From: Mesorhizobium sp. Root102
GTDB lineage: Bacteria; Pseudomonadota; Alphaproteobacteria; Rhizobiales; Rhizobiaceae
Direction: 5' to 3'
Assembly: GCF_001425625.1 (NCBI RefSeq)
Contig: NZ_LMCP01000001.1
Coordinates: forward strand, 684,777-748,776
Length of the DNA stretch: 64,000 bases
Shown one piece after another: positions 8,338 to 18,455 of the stretch. A program made the position numbers and the translations under genes. The stretch's first letter is position 1; each line of letters starts with the position of its first letter. The notes beneath the pieces were generated by a model that worked only from the letters and a program-made list of their open reading frames with translations, had not been told where the DNA came from and searched no databases.

Positions 8338-10158
8338 ATGAAACGCACGTTCGACCTGCTCGTTGCCGCCTGCCTTCTGCTGCTGATGTCGCCCTTCATC
8401 ATGGTACTTTCAATTGCAGTCGCGCTGCTTCTTGGGCGTCCAGTTTTTTTCCGCCAGGAACGTCCCGGACTGCACGGAAAAACCTTCAAGATAATCAAGT
8501 TCAGAACGATGACCGATCGTCGGGATCGTCATGGCCGGCTGCTGCCCGATGCTTACAGGCTGACTGGCTTCGGTAACTTCCTGCGGGCAAGCAGCCTTGA
8601 TGAGCTGCCCGAACTGATCAACGTATTGCGGGGCGAGATGAGCCTCGTCGGGCCTCGACCTCTTTTGGTAGAATATCTGCCGCGCTATAGCCCTGAGCAG
8701 GCGCGTCGTCACGAAGTCACTCCTGGCATCACGGGCTTGGCGCAGGTGAAAGGCCGCAACGCACTTGATTGGGAGGACCGCTTCGCTCTGGACGTTTGGT
8801 ATGTTGATCACCGGACATTCTGGCTCGACATAAGAATCCTCTGCCTGACCTTTTACAAGGTGTTCATCCGCGAGGGCATCAACCCCGCAGGACACATGAC
8901 CATGCCCAAATTCAGGGGCTCGCAGGCTCCTGCGCCAAGCCCGCCATTAATGATATCCGGATCGCGCCTGCCACGGCTGGCTTTGAGGGTTGCAGTCTTG
9001 GGGGGGTTGCTAGAGCTCGGGATTGCGGGCTTCGTTTTCGTTGTGGATCCGTATGGGATTAGTCATCTTCCGGAGATTCGCGATTTCAATGCCGAAAAGA
9101 CACATCGCCTCTCGATAGGCGCGAGTGCAGAGCACTCGCTACGTCTATGGCTTACCGACTACGATACCTTGATCCTCGGCGGCTCGCGGGCTCGCGTCGG
9201 TCTTGACCCAGCAGGACCGAGCCTCAACAGGCTAAAGGCCTACAATGCGGCAGTTCCCCGCGCGAGCATGGTCGAACTCTATGACATTGGCATGTTCGCC
9301 TTGGCTCATGACACGCCCCGCCGGGTGATCGTCAATCTCGATTTTTCCATGTTTGAGGCCGACCAAAAGGAAACGCAAGATTTTCCGGAATCCGGCTTTG
9401 CCGGGGTTCCAATGCCTATCGTTTATGCGCGCTCCTTGTTCTCCCCTGAAAGCTTTATCGACGCTTTGCGGACGGTGCACGCCAACAGCATTGGATTTCG
9501 AGAGACCGACAAGGAAGACGGTTTTCACCAGATCACGCTAGCGCACAATTACAGCTACAGACAGGTATCCGACCAGAAGCTGAATCGGTTGATGGCGGAG
9601 TTTTCGTCCCCCGGCAGCTTCGACTATGACCTGACCAGAATCGGCCTGTTGCGTGACCTGCTGGACCGCCTCACCGCCGCTGGCGTGGACGTCACGCTCT
9701 TCATTTCACCGATACATGCTCGTCAGATGGAAGCACTCAGGGCCATGGGGCTTCTCCCGGTTTACGACCGCTGGCGTATGGACCTCACATATGCTGTAGA
9801 TCAGGTCAATGCATTCAAGACAGCCACGTCTGAAGTGAAACTGTGGGATTTTAGCGGCTATAACTCCATTACAATGGAAGACATTCCGGATCCGGGCGAT
9901 CGTCATCAGGCGATGCGATGGTACTGGAACTCTGCGCGCTATACCCCGGCTTTGGGAGAGTTGATGCTGGATCGCATGCTCGGCGAGGCCTATTCGGGTC
10001 CGTCGGATTTCGGCGTATCTCTTACCGGATCCAACCTTGGATCAGTCCTCGACCAACAGCGAAAGAGGCGCGTCATATATGTTGCGCTTCATCCCGAGGA
10101 GATTGCTAAAATATGGAAGTATCTGATTTTCTTTAAGATGAGAGAGCCAAATACTTAA
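8338..10158 (+). CDS. Phosphoglycosyl transferase fused to a membrane-anchored SGNH/AlgJ-like domain
   Basis: Residues about 1-200 are a monotopic bacterial sugar transferase (PF02397), which moves a sugar-1-phosphate from UDP-sugar to undecaprenyl phosphate and so starts the repeat unit. They comprise a single N-terminal re-entrant hydrophobic helix, FKIIKFRTM, the catalytic Asp-Glu pair in [12 protein letters not shown] (near residue 88), [11 protein letters not shown] and [15 protein letters not shown]. After a proline-rich linker a membrane segment (about 215-235) leads into a 370-residue domain with [13 protein letters not shown], resembling the first block of SGNH/AlgJ-AlgX-type proteins that O-acetylate polymers. 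That domain would be outside the membrane. ATG 8338 has AAGGAG nine bases upstream; the longer start at 8314 lacks one. The second half is only tentatively placed. Confidence 0.75.
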   Translation: MKRTFDLLVAACLLLLMSPFIMVLSIAVALLLGRPVFFRQERPGLHGKTFKIIKFRTMTDRRDRHGRLLPDAYRLTGFGNFLRASSLDELPELINVLRGEMSLVGPRPLLVEYLPRYSPEQARRHEVTPGITGLAQVKGRNALDWEDRFALDVWYVDHRTFWLDIRILCLTFYKVFIREGINPAGHMTMPKFRGSQAPAPSPPLMISGSRLPRLALRVAVLGGLLELGIAGFVFVVDPYGISHLPEIRDFNAEKTHRLSIGASAEHSLRLWLTDYDTLILGGSRARVGLDPAGPSLNRLKAYNAAVPRASMVELYDIGMFALAHDTPRRVIVNLDFSMFEADQKETQDFPESGFAGVPMPIVYARSLFSPESFIDALRTVHANSIGFRETDKEDGFHQITLAHNYSYRQVSDQKLNRLMAEFSSPGSFDYDLTRIGLLRDLLDRLTAAGVDVTLFISPIHARQMEALRAMGLLPVYDRWRMDLTYAVDQVNAFKTATSEVKLWDFSGYNSITMEDIPDPGDRHQAMRWYWNSARYTPALGELMLDRMLGEAYSGPSDFGVSLTGSNLGSVLDQQRKRRVIYVALHPEEIAKIWKYLIFFKMREPNT

Positions 10159-10314
10159 GATATTCTTGCCCTATCTGTTGAATGTAATTTTTCATTCTAA
10201 TTTTTCGCGCCGTATATATTCGGCGATGAACTCACCGTGAAGCTGCTTACCGCTAATGGAGTAGGCCGTCAGTCGTATCAGCGATCAGGTCCTAGCTTAT
10301 TGGGGTTGCGACAG

Positions 10315-10396
10315 GACCAAACTTGGTCGTGGCGGCTTTCTGGTTTCTGCCGATGATGGAAGCCATCGGCAGAAACAGTCCCTGAGAACGACCAAG
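10315..10396 (+). promoter_or_regulatory. Nested hairpins with competing arms upstream of the flippase gene
   Basis: A perfect 13-bp inverted repeat (GTTTCTGCCGATG at 10343-10355, CATCGGCAGAAAC at 10364-10376) sits inside a perfect 9-bp one (CTTGGTCGT at 10322-10330, ACGACCAAG at 10388-10396). The 5' outer arm can instead pair with GACCA at 10315-10319 in a small hairpin, so two exclusive folds are possible. It ends 22 bases before the flippase start. A leader attenuator, an operator or an old mobile-element end would all fit; nothing identifies a ligand. The surrounding 10159-10314 is AT-rich and non-coding. Confidence 0.45.
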
Positions 10397-10418
10397 GGAA
10401 GTTTATTGCCGATCAAGA

Positions 10419-11852
10419 ATGAGCGGGGCGACTTTGGCTACGGTTGCGATGATCGGAAGACTGGCTCAACGGGTTCTGCAAGCTGCCAGGCGCAAGAGTG
10501 CGGGCCGCACGCGCATGGCCAATATCGCACACCTTCTGACCGGCAACTTTCTTGGCTCATTGCTGGCACTTGTAGCCTTTACGCTTTCAGCACGAGCGCT
10601 TGGCGTGACGAACTATGGTGAGCTTGCATTGATTATTGCGTTCACAAGGGTCGTCGAGCGCGTTGTCAGCTTCCAGTCGTGGCAGCCCATTATCAAATAC
10701 GCAGCCGGCCTGGACGCATCCGAGGGCCACGAGAATTTGCGCGTCCTCATGAAGTTTGGCCTGCTTATCGATGTCGGCGCCGCTGTCTGCGCCTGGGTCG
10801 TCGCCATTGGCGCTGCCCTTCTCGTTGCGCCAGTTTTCGGTTGGTCGGCGCAGATCGTGCATCTTCTTGTTCTCTACTCCAGCGTTCTGCTGTTTCAGAT
10901 TTCCGGCGTCCCCGTGGCTGTCCAACGCATGGCCGGCAACTTCCGCCTCCTCGCCTACGGGCAGCTGCTCAACGCCGTTCTGCGCGTGTTGCTGTGTCTC
11001 CTCGGCGTGCTGCTCAACGCCGATCTCGCTTATTTCACAGCGGTTTGGGCCGGAACGCAGATCCTCGGCTCCCTGACGCTCCTGACGCTGACCATGCGCG
11101 CGCTACACAAGCAGGGTGTCCACAATGTCCTGGGCGCGCCTTTGGCCGGCATCACACGCCGCTTCCCCGGCATTTGGAATTTCGCGTGGTCGTCCAACAT
11201 TTCGCTCACTTTGCGCGCGAGCGCGCAAGAGCTCGATACGCTGCTGGTCGGATGGCTAGCCGACCCGGCCTCGGCTGGCTTGTACCAGATCGCCAAGCGC
11301 ATAGGCCGCGTCGGCCAGCAAGTAGGCCCGCAGGTGCAGAACGTTCTCTATCCCGATGTTGCCCGCCTTTGGGCGAAAGGCAGCATCGAGGAATTCAAGC
11401 GGGTGATCTTTCAGGCCGAGGCCATGCTGCTCGGCTTTGGTGTCATTTGCATCCTGGTCGTGGCGGCGATCATCCGGCCGCTGCTTACCTGGACCGCGGG
11501 ACCGGAGTTCATAGGCGCAGCCAGCCTCGTCGTCGTGCAGATGGTGGCGGTCACGTTCGTGCTTTCGGGCTCAGCCGCCCGCACGGCGCTGCTTGCCATG
11601 GGACGGCAACGTGAGGTGTTGCGCATTGTTGTCGTTGCGACAGCCGCCTTCCACATGACGGCCCTCCTGCTCATCCCGCGGATCGGCGCGATGGGCGGCA
11701 ACATTGCCCATATCATCCTGGGCATTCTGTGGACCCTCGGCCTGGGGCTTTCGTTGCGAAAGGCGCTCAAGACCGTTCATCACCCCGACCGGCAGGTCCC
11801 GCCGGCAGACGCTCTCAACCAAGCAAGTCTTGCCCCTTCAAAGGCGATTTAG
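10419..11852 (+). CDS. Wzx-type polysaccharide flippase (MOP superfamily)
   Basis: A 477-residue inner-membrane protein with about a dozen hydrophobic segments spread along its length, as in Wzx and RfbX flippases, which move undecaprenyl-linked repeat units to the periplasmic side. Conserved family features include the N-terminal NFLGSLLALVAFTLSARALG then YGELALI, and the middle segment SAGLYQIAKRIGRVGQQ then a hydrophobic half with R-A-LLAMGRQREVL. It has a non-canonical extension of about 35 residues before the first membrane segment; a later ATG in frame (near 10515) could be the real start. It is followed with no gap by cysD, suggesting that sulfate activation is co-transcribed with export. 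Confidence 0.85.
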   Translation: MSGATLATVAMIGRLAQRVLQAARRKSAGRTRMANIAHLLTGNFLGSLLALVAFTLSARALGVTNYGELALIIAFTRVVERVVSFQSWQPIIKYAAGLDASEGHENLRVLMKFGLLIDVGAAVCAWVVAIGAALLVAPVFGWSAQIVHLLVLYSSVLLFQISGVPVAVQRMAGNFRLLAYGQLLNAVLRVLLCLLGVLLNADLAYFTAVWAGTQILGSLTLLTLTMRALHKQGVHNVLGAPLAGITRRFPGIWNFAWSSNISLTLRASAQELDTLLVGWLADPASAGLYQIAKRIGRVGQQVGPQVQNVLYPDVARLWAKGSIEEFKRVIFQAEAMLLGFGVICILVVAAIIRPLLTWTAGPEFIGAASLVVVQMVAVTFVLSGSAARTALLAMGRQREVLRIVVVATAAFHMTALLLIPRIGAMGGNIAHIILGILWTLGLGLSLRKALKTVHHPDRQVPPADALNQASLAPSKAI

Positions 11853-12818
11853 ATGACCGTTGAACCCCAAGCCTCAACAACCTTGCCCACGGTACAGCGA
11901 CGCCCTGCTCCTTCGTCGCCGTCCCTCACCCACCTGCAGCGGCTCGAGGCTGAATCGATCCATATCATGCGGGAGGTGGCAGCCGAATTGCGCAACCCCG
12001 TGATGTTGTATTCCGTGGGCAAGGATTCCGCGGTGATGTTGCATCTCGCGATGAAGGCCTTTCACCCGTCGCCGCTGCCGTTTCCCCTGCTCCACATCGA
12101 CACGACCTGGAAGTTCAGGGAGATGATCCGCTTCCGCGATGAAACCGTTGCCCGGCTTGGTTTGAATCTGCTGGTGCGGCGCAACGAAGCCGGTCTCGCC
12201 GAGGGCATCACACCGTTTACCCACGACTCGTCGATCTACACGCAGATCATGAAGACCGAAGCGTTGAAATCGGCGCTGTCCTCGTTCGGCTTCGATGCCG
12301 CGTTCGGCGGGGCGCGGCGAGATGAGGAAAAAAGCCGCGCCAAGGAGCGGGTGTTTTCGCTGCGCAGCGACAGTCATGGCTGGGATCCAAAGAACCAGCG
12401 TCCGGAACTATGGAATCTCTACAACGGCCGGCTGAAGCCTGGGGAGTCTGTTCGCGTCTTTCCCCTCTCGAACTGGACCGAAACCGATATCTGGCAATAC
12501 ATCATGAGGGAGCGCATCCCGCTCGTGTCGCTCTACTTTGCAGCAAAGCGCCCGGTGGTGGAGCGCGACGGACAGTGGATCATGGTGGACGACGACCGTC
12601 TGCCGCTGCGCCCCGGTGAAGTGCCTGAGATGCGCTCGGTCCGCTTCCGCACCCTCGGTTGCTATCCACTCACCGCGGCCACCGAGAGCACGGCCGCGAC
12701 GGTTCCCGAAGTGCTCCAGGAAATGCTTGCCTCGAGGACTTCCGAGCGATCGGGCCGCCTGATTGATCATGACGAGGCGGCGTCGATGGAAAAGAAAAAG
12801 CGTGAGGGGTACTTCTGA
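11853..12818 (+). CDS. cysD: Sulfate adenylyltransferase subunit 2
   Basis: The catalytic subunit of ATP sulfurylase, which with CysN forms adenosine phosphosulfate from sulfate and ATP. The 321-residue length and sequence match CysD/NodP closely: the PP-loop is [10 protein letters not shown] (Ser54-Ser59), followed by [29 protein letters not shown] and the C-terminal [11 protein letters not shown]. The ATG follows the flippase stop directly, and its own stop overlaps the ATG of cysNC by one base (TGATG), so the subunits are translationally coupled. Its place inside a polysaccharide cluster that contains sulfotransferases points to a role in polymer sulfation as much as in cysteine synthesis. 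nodP is the name used where the pair serves Nod-factor sulfation; no nod genes are visible here. Confidence 0.95.
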   Translation: MTVEPQASTTLPTVQRRPAPSSPSLTHLQRLEAESIHIMREVAAELRNPVMLYSVGKDSAVMLHLAMKAFHPSPLPFPLLHIDTTWKFREMIRFRDETVARLGLNLLVRRNEAGLAEGITPFTHDSSIYTQIMKTEALKSALSSFGFDAAFGGARRDEEKSRAKERVFSLRSDSHGWDPKNQRPELWNLYNGRLKPGESVRVFPLSNWTETDIWQYIMRERIPLVSLYFAAKRPVVERDGQWIMVDDDRLPLRPGEVPEMRSVRFRTLGCYPLTAATESTAATVPEVLQEMLASRTSERSGRLIDHDEAASMEKKKREGYF

Positions 12819-14749
12819 TGCTGGGTTTTGCTCAAGCCGCGGACCTCGAAGCTTCCTTGGAGCGCAAGACCACTTCGCAGTACCTTCATGCCCATGAGCG
12901 GAAAAGCCTGTTGCGGTTTCTCACTTGCGGCAGCGTGGACGACGGCAAGTCGACACTGATCGGCAGGTTGCTTTACGACACCCAACGGCTGATGGAAGAT
13001 CAACTCGCGGCCCTTGCGGTTGATTCACGGCGACACGGCACGACTGGCGACGATCTCGACTTCGCCCTTCTGGTCGACGGCCTCGCCAGCGAGCGCGAAC
13101 AAGGCATCACGATCGATGTGGCCTATCGTTTCTTCGCCACCGAGCAGCGCAAGTTCATCGTCGCCGACACACCCGGCCATGAGCAATACACCCGCAACAT
13201 GGCCACTGGCGCGTCCAACGCCGACCTCGCGGTCATCCTTGTCGATGCCCGGCAGGGAATCCTCACCCAGACCCGCCGGCATTCCTACATCGTTTCCCTG
13301 CTTGGCATCCGGCACGTTGTTCTGGCGATCAACAAGATCGACCTGGTTGGCTACTCGCAAGCTGTGTTCGACGAGATCGAGGCCGCCTATCGAAGTTTTG
13401 CGGAGCCGCTCGGCTTCGTTTCGCTACAGGCAATCCCACTGTCGGCTCGCTATGGCGACAATATTCTTTCCAGAAGTGCGAACCTCCCCTGGTATCAGGG
13501 CCCGACACTCATCGAGCATCTGGAAACTGTCGAGGTGGACAGTGACCGCCGTGCCGCTCCGTTCCGCATGCCGGTGCAATGGGTCAATCGTCCCAACCTC
13601 GACTTTCGCGGATTTGCCGGCACCATCGTAGCCGGAGTGGTGAGACCAGGAGACCGCGTGGCGGTGGCGCGCTCAGGCGTCACGACCTTGGTGAAGCGTA
13701 TCGTCACCCAGGATGGGGACCTGTCGGAGGCGGGTGCCGGCGAGGCAGTCACGCTGACGCTTGAAGATGAGATCGACGCCTCCCGCGGCGACGTTCTGGC
13801 AGCTGCAGCCGAGCGCCCCGAAGTCTCCGATCAGTTTGCGGCGCACGTGCTGTGGATGCATGACGATCCATTGATCCCCGGCCGCCCCTACGTGATCAAG
13901 CTTGCCACCAGCGTAGTAGGTGCAAGCGTCACCGACATAAAACACAGACTGGATATCAACAATTTTGCAAAGCTCGCCACGAAAACTCTTGAAAAGAACG
14001 AAGTTGGCTTCATCAATCTGATGACGCAGGCGCCGCTTGCTTTCGATCCCTACTCCCAGGTGCATGAAACTGGTGCGTTCATCATTATCGACCGAATGAC
14101 CAATCACACGGTTGGTGCCGGCATGATCGACTTCAGCCTGCGCAGGGCAAGCAACATTCATTGGCAGGCGCTGGACGTGGACATGAACGCGCGAGCGATC
14201 GCCAAGGGGCAAAGGCCAGTGGTGCTGTGGTTCACAGGCCTCTCGGGTGCCGGCAAGTCAACGATCGCAAATCTCGTGGAGAAGCGCCTTCATGCAAACG
14301 GCAAGCACACCTATCTTCTGGATGGCGACAATGTTCGCCACGGCCTGAACAGGGACCTTGGCTTTACCGACGCAGATCGCGTCGAGAACATTCGGCGGGT
14401 GGCTGAAGCCGCCAAGCTGATGGTCGATGCGGGGTTGATAGCGCTGGCTTCCTTCATTTCGCCATTCCAGGCGGAACGCCGGATGGCGCGCGACCTCTTT
14501 GCCGACGGGCAGTTTATCGAGATCTTTGTCGATACGCCGCTGGAGGTGGCAGAAGGTCGTGATCCGAAGGGACTGTATCAACGCGCCCGAAATGGACTGA
14601 TCCAGAATTTCACTGGCATTGGCAGTCCCTATGAGCGCCCCGAGGCTCCTCACATCACGATCACTCCAGATCTGAGCGCCGAGGAGGCTGCGGAACTGAT
14701 CGTCAGCTATCTCGACCGCGGCAGCTATCTTGGAAACGTAACCGGGTAA
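12818..14749 (+). CDS. cysNC: Bifunctional sulfate adenylyltransferase subunit 1 / adenylylsulfate kinase
   Basis: A 643-residue fusion. Residues 1-460 are the CysN GTPase, which drives APS formation by Cys[16 protein letters not shown] (37-51), [12 protein letters not shown] and NKID are the G1, G3 and G4 motifs. Residues about 465-640 are APS kinase (CysC), which phosphorylates APS to PAPS: a Walker [25 protein letters not shown] and [15 protein letters not shown]. The fused form is the NodQ arrangement common in rhizobia and commits flux to PAPS, the sulfotransferase donor. It forms one coupled unit with cysD; a GT4 glycosyltransferase gene starts seven bases after it. All catalytic motifs look intact. 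Confidence 0.95.
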   Translation: MLGFAQAADLEASLERKTTSQYLHAHERKSLLRFLTCGSVDDGKSTLIGRLLYDTQRLMEDQLAALAVDSRRHGTTGDDLDFALLVDGLASEREQGITIDVAYRFFATEQRKFIVADTPGHEQYTRNMATGASNADLAVILVDARQGILTQTRRHSYIVSLLGIRHVVLAINKIDLVGYSQAVFDEIEAAYRSFAEPLGFVSLQAIPLSARYGDNILSRSANLPWYQGPTLIEHLETVEVDSDRRAAPFRMPVQWVNRPNLDFRGFAGTIVAGVVRPGDRVAVARSGVTTLVKRIVTQDGDLSEAGAGEAVTLTLEDEIDASRGDVLAAAAERPEVSDQFAAHVLWMHDDPLIPGRPYVIKLATSVVGASVTDIKHRLDINNFAKLATKTLEKNEVGFINLMTQAPLAFDPYSQVHETGAFIIIDRMTNHTVGAGMIDFSLRRASNIHWQALDVDMNARAIAKGQRPVVLWFTGLSGAGKSTIANLVEKRLHANGKHTYLLDGDNVRHGLNRDLGFTDADRVENIRRVAEAAKLMVDAGLIALASFISPFQAERRMARDLFADGQFIEIFVDTPLEVAEGRDPKGLYQRARNGLIQNFTGIGSPYERPEAPHITITPDLSAEEAAELIVSYLDRGSYLGNVTG

Positions 14750-14756
14750 GTCGGCG

Positions 14757-15974
14757 ATGAGTGATGGGACTGGCCGAGAGCCGATACGGGTTTGCTTTCC
14801 ATTTGTTGGTGACGATGTCGGCGGAAGTCACATCTCGGCACTTAAGCTCGTCCAGAATCTCGACACCTCAAGGGTCATTCCGGTTTTGGTGCTGCAAGAA
14901 ACCATGGGGCCGCTCGCAGCGTTTCTGACACGGGAGAGCCAACCCTTCATGGGTTTGCCTCCTTTGACAACATTGCCCGCGAAAGGAACAACCTTGGGCG
15001 GTGTCGCCACCTATTTGACCAGCACGCTACCGCAGTTAAGCCGTTTTATCAGAGAGCAGAGGTTCGACATCATTCATACCAATGATGGGAGAACGCACAT
15101 CAACTGGGGCATTGCGGCACGGTTTGCGGGCGCCCGACTGGTTTGGCATCATCGCGGCGATCCCGATGCAAAGGGCGCCAATATTCTTGGGCCGTTAATT
15201 GCGGATCGCATGGTGACCGTGTCGCGATTCTCGCGGCCGAAGCATCCGATCAGATCCTTCAATGGGCGCCTCAGCGTCATCCACAGTCCCTTCGACCAGC
15301 CATCGGTCGTTCCCGATAGGGCCGCAGCCAAGGCCTCGCTTCTGAAAGAGCTCGGCCTCGCACCAGGCACACGCGTCCTGAGCTTCATCGGTGGGCTGAT
15401 CGAACGAAAGCGGCCGCTCCTCTTCATCGACATACTTGACCGTTTCGTGCGGGAGCATCCGCAAATCCCGGTCGTCGGCTGCGTGTTCGGGAATTCACCT
15501 GCGGGCTCGCAAGATCTTGAATCGGCCGCCCGCATACGCTGCTCCGAGCGCGGGCTCGGCCAAGCGGTGCGCTTCATGGGTTTTCGCAACCCGATCGAAC
15601 CTTTCCTCGCGGCAACGGACGTTCTGGTCGTTCCCGCCATGGGAGAGCCCTTCGGCCGGACCCTTATCGAGGCGATGTTCCTCGGGACGCCGGTGGTTGC
15701 GACCGATCATGGCGGCAACCCGGAAGCCATCGAGAATGAGCGGACCGGATTTCTGGTCACGCCGGAAGACGCGGGGGCTTTCATGGAGCCGCTATCGCGG
15801 TTGCTGTCCAATCCGCGGCTCTGGGCCCGGATCAGCGACGCAGCCCGTGACCACGCCTTCTTCTCCTACAGCACGCACCGCCATGTCGAAAATGTCATGA
15901 AGATCTATGACGGGGCGCTTTGCTCTCGCAAAGCCGGCTTGGCTTTCGATCTAACAAGCGAAATCGGCGGTTAA
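14757..15974 (+). CDS. GT4 family glycosyltransferase
   Basis: A 405-residue GT-B glycosyltransferase. The N-terminal domain opens RVCFPFVGDDVGGSHISAL, a variant of the GT4 glycine-rich loop, and includes DIIHTNDGRTHI with a uncommon histidine pair. The donor domain shows VLSFIGGLIERKRPLLFID, RFMGFRNPIEPFLAATDVLV and the E-x7-E motif in EPFGRTLIEAMFLGTPVVAT. It lies seven bases after cysNC in the same operon and before a decayed sulfotransferase. Donor and acceptor sugars cannot be read from the sequence. The GGSH variant of the usual AGGAE/TE loop marks a subfamily that I cannot name further. Confidence 0.85.
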   Translation: MSDGTGREPIRVCFPFVGDDVGGSHISALKLVQNLDTSRVIPVLVLQETMGPLAAFLTRESQPFMGLPPLTTLPAKGTTLGGVATYLTSTLPQLSRFIREQRFDIIHTNDGRTHINWGIAARFAGARLVWHHRGDPDAKGANILGPLIADRMVTVSRFSRPKHPIRSFNGRLSVIHSPFDQPSVVPDRAAAKASLLKELGLAPGTRVLSFIGGLIERKRPLLFIDILDRFVREHPQIPVVGCVFGNSPAGSQDLESAARIRCSERGLGQAVRFMGFRNPIEPFLAATDVLVVPAMGEPFGRTLIEAMFLGTPVVATDHGGNPEAIENERTGFLVTPEDAGAFMEPLSRLLSNPRLWARISDAARDHAFFSYSTHRHVENVMKIYDGALCSRKAGLAFDLTSEIGG

Positions 15975-15986
15975 AGGGATTTGGCA

Positions 15987-16280
15987 ATGCGGGCAGAGGA
16001 CCTCGACTTCCTTGTCATCGGAGCCGCAAAAAGCGCGACGACCTGGCAGCAGCAGGAGCTTCAAGCCGATCCGGGCTTCAGCACGCCGGATCCCGAGCTG
16101 CACTATCTCAGTCGCTTCTATGACCGTGGCGACACCCGAGGGAAGGGCCTCCATTGCCATGAGTGAATTTCGCGAAAAGTCAGCTGCGCTATTGACATAT
16201 AGCTCCCCCGGCATTGATCGACGTCTGCCTCACGAAGGCCATGATGCTGCTCGCGATGCGAACCAAGACAAGGAAGCTGC
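15987..16280 (+). pseudogene. Decayed sulfotransferase gene (N-terminal fragments in several frames)
   Basis: From ATG 15987 (AAAGGG upstream) one frame encodes LDFLVIGAAKSATTW, the PAPS-loop start of a sulfotransferase of the IGA.K.GTT.L type, then DPELHYLSRFYDRGD. It stops at 16166. A second frame then encodes FREKSAALLTYSS (the GEKS..YL block), and a third encodes KAMMLLAMR (the P.AKMLLALR block) near 16235. The order matches the family, so this is one gene broken by frameshifts and deletions and cut off near 16280. Its remains supply the present N-terminus of the acyltransferase that follows. It is a different sulfotransferase type from the two intact ones. Confidence 0.65.
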
Positions 16281-18351
16281 CCAGAGTGGGATCGTTACTA
16301 CGACCCAGGCCGGTCAAGTTGGATATCGCCGCGAAATTGACGGCCTGAGGGCGATCGCCGTCGTTCTGGTGATTCTCTATCATTCAGGGTTTCGCGTCGC
16401 AGGCCATGACCCTTTTGCGGGTGGCTTTATTGGTGTTGACATTTTTTTTGTTATTAGCGGCTATCTGATTGGCTCGATTGTACAGCGGGAAGTCATGAAT
16501 GGGACTTTCTCGTTCGCCAGCTTTTACGAGCGTCGGGCGAGACGGATCTTACCTGCACTGTATACCGTCCTAGCAGTAACGATCCCACTCGCTTGGCTAT
16601 ATCTGCTGCCTGGTGCCTTTCGAGACTATTCAGCGAGCCTTTTGGCAACCGTTTTTTCAGCCTCCAACATATACTTCTGGCATGTCGCGAGCTATGACGC
16701 CGCCGACAATCTCTTTCGACCTCTAATTCATACCTGGAGCTTGGGCATCGAAGAGCAATTCTACGTGATCTTTCCTTGCTTTCTCCTATTGACTTGGAAA
16801 TATGCTCGAAAGTTTCTAACTGTCATCCTATGCTTTGGGCTCGTCGTTTCATTCATTCTTGCGGAGTGGATGACACGGCATTTGCCGGACGCATCTTTTT
16901 TTCTACTGCCGCCTCGAATTTGGGAACTAGGGTTGGGGGTGTTTCTGGCAAGACGCGAATTGGCTGGCGGCCGGCTTGTGTCGATGCGCTCTTCACGAGT
17001 CGCGCCTGCGGTTGGTTTGGCGCTCCTGATCGTCGCGGTGCCGCTCATGCGACCGCAGTGGCACCACCCAGGACTTGTAACGCTGATCCCGATTGCAGGA
17101 ACGGCGTTGCTTATCTGGTATACAGGGCACGGCGATCCCATTACCCGAGCGCTTTCCTCCCGACCGTTCGTATTTGTCGGCCTGATATCCTATTCTCTCT
17201 ATCTTTGGCATCAGCCGATATTTGCTTTCGGAAGAATGACCGCCACCGCTTCCGTCGATGATGCGATGGTGCTTTTTTGGATTTTAGTGTCAATTATACT
17301 TGCTATTGCGACCTACCGTTTCGTTGAGATTCCGACCCGCAGCAGAAAGCGAACCAGCAAAAGCGTTATATGGCTGATTGCCTCCCTCGGGGCCGTCTTA
17401 CTCAGCGGGGGCGGATACTACTGGTATGTCCAAAATGGCATGCCAAGCCGTTTTGCAGACGGTCTTGCCCCGATTGCCGCTGCATCCAATGTAAGCGAGG
17501 CGGAGATCTTTCAGAACGGGAAGAGCTGTCTCAACTTTGTGCCTGAACAAGGCCCTTGTACCTTTCATGGCTCGAATCCCGAGGGCTATGCCCTCGTTAG
17601 TTTGGGTGACTCTCACGCTCGCACTCTGCTTGGTCCAATGCGGGTCAGCCTCGACAGCTACCGAGATATCGCCTCGTTCACACCGCTCAATCGCGGCGGC
17701 TGCGTATTTCTCCTCGGTTTGCAAAGGGTTGACGTGGACCAACCGGGGTGTCCAGGCGACTACAATGACAAGAGGCTCGACTATGTAAGCAGGCTGAAGC
17801 GACCGATCGCCGTGCTCTTGTGGCGTCTCCCTATTCTCGTGGAGCAGAGTCGTTATGACAATGGCGAGGGGGGCATCGAGCCGGGCGACGATCATCCGCA
17901 TTTGGCCAAGCTGGGTGAAACCGGGCCCGCCGATCCGGCTGCAGTCGCCACGGCCATTTCCCACACTGTGGGCACACTTCTGGAACGCGGGGTGAAGGTT
18001 GTCTTAGTCTATCCTATCCCGGAGATGGGTTGGAACGTCCCGCAGGTGCTTCTCATGCGGGCCAGACGCCAGAACGATCCTGCAGCTTATATGCAGGCGG
18101 AACCGATTTCGGTTTCCTACGAGGATTTCCGCAGGCGAACGCAACGGACATACGCACTATACGATCATGTAGTATCCGATCCAAATCTCGTGCGTGTGTA
18201 TCCGGAGAAGGTCTTCTGCGATCAACAGCGCTGTTTCGCTAACCAAGGCTCTCAGGTTTTTTATCGGGACGACAACCACCTCAGCGAAACGGGCGCGTCC
18301 AAGGTCAATACTTTGATCATGGACGCCATCAAAGAACGGTGGGGGAAATGA
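16159..18351 (+). CDS. OafA/YrhL-type acyltransferase with C-terminal SGNH domain
   Basis: An inner-membrane O-acyltransferase of the acyltransferase-3 family fused to a periplasmic SGNH domain, expected to O-acetylate or otherwise acylate the polysaccharide. The membrane domain begins YRREIDGLRAIAVVLVILYH, followed by GGFIGVDIFFVISGYLI, FYERRARRILPAL, IHTWSLGIEEQFYVIFP and about ten segments. The SGNH part has SLGDSHARTLL (the GDSH block) and DDNHLSETGA (Asp-x-x-His). The only sensible start in frame is ATG 16159; the first 50 or so residues come from the decayed sulfotransferase, so the native N-terminus has been replaced by a rearrangement. A start at 16012 was rejected because it translates the sulfotransferase remnant out of frame. 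Confidence 0.82.
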   Translation: MSEFREKSAALLTYSSPGIDRRLPHEGHDAARDANQDKEAAQSGIVTTTQAGQVGYRREIDGLRAIAVVLVILYHSGFRVAGHDPFAGGFIGVDIFFVISGYLIGSIVQREVMNGTFSFASFYERRARRILPALYTVLAVTIPLAWLYLLPGAFRDYSASLLATVFSASNIYFWHVASYDAADNLFRPLIHTWSLGIEEQFYVIFPCFLLLTWKYARKFLTVILCFGLVVSFILAEWMTRHLPDASFFLLPPRIWELGLGVFLARRELAGGRLVSMRSSRVAPAVGLALLIVAVPLMRPQWHHPGLVTLIPIAGTALLIWYTGHGDPITRALSSRPFVFVGLISYSLYLWHQPIFAFGRMTATASVDDAMVLFWILVSIILAIATYRFVEIPTRSRKRTSKSVIWLIASLGAVLLSGGGYYWYVQNGMPSRFADGLAPIAAASNVSEAEIFQNGKSCLNFVPEQGPCTFHGSNPEGYALVSLGDSHARTLLGPMRVSLDSYRDIASFTPLNRGGCVFLLGLQRVDVDQPGCPGDYNDKRLDYVSRLKRPIAVLLWRLPILVEQSRYDNGEGGIEPGDDHPHLAKLGETGPADPAAVATAISHTVGTLLERGVKVVLVYPIPEMGWNVPQVLLMRARRQNDPAAYMQAEPISVSYEDFRRRTQRTYALYDHVVSDPNLVRVYPEKVFCDQQRCFANQGSQVFYRDDNHLSETGASKVNTLIMDAIKERWGK

Positions 18352-18455
18352 CGGATGACAGGCGAAGGAAGAAGCGTGGACCTTTCGACGGGTGAGACCT
18401 TATGCGACGTCTCAGCACGGAAGCGACAAGGCGGCCCTTGCAGTAGTGCTCGACG

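Noticed and set aside
10679..11614. 311-codon open frame inside the flippase gene, same strand, other frame
   Set aside because: High GC codon structure gives long shadow frames; the protein is arginine- and proline-rich without motifs, while the flippase frame has membrane segments.
16012..16158. Upstream start for the SGNH acyltransferase
   Set aside because: The extra 49 residues are an out-of-frame reading of the decayed sulfotransferase.
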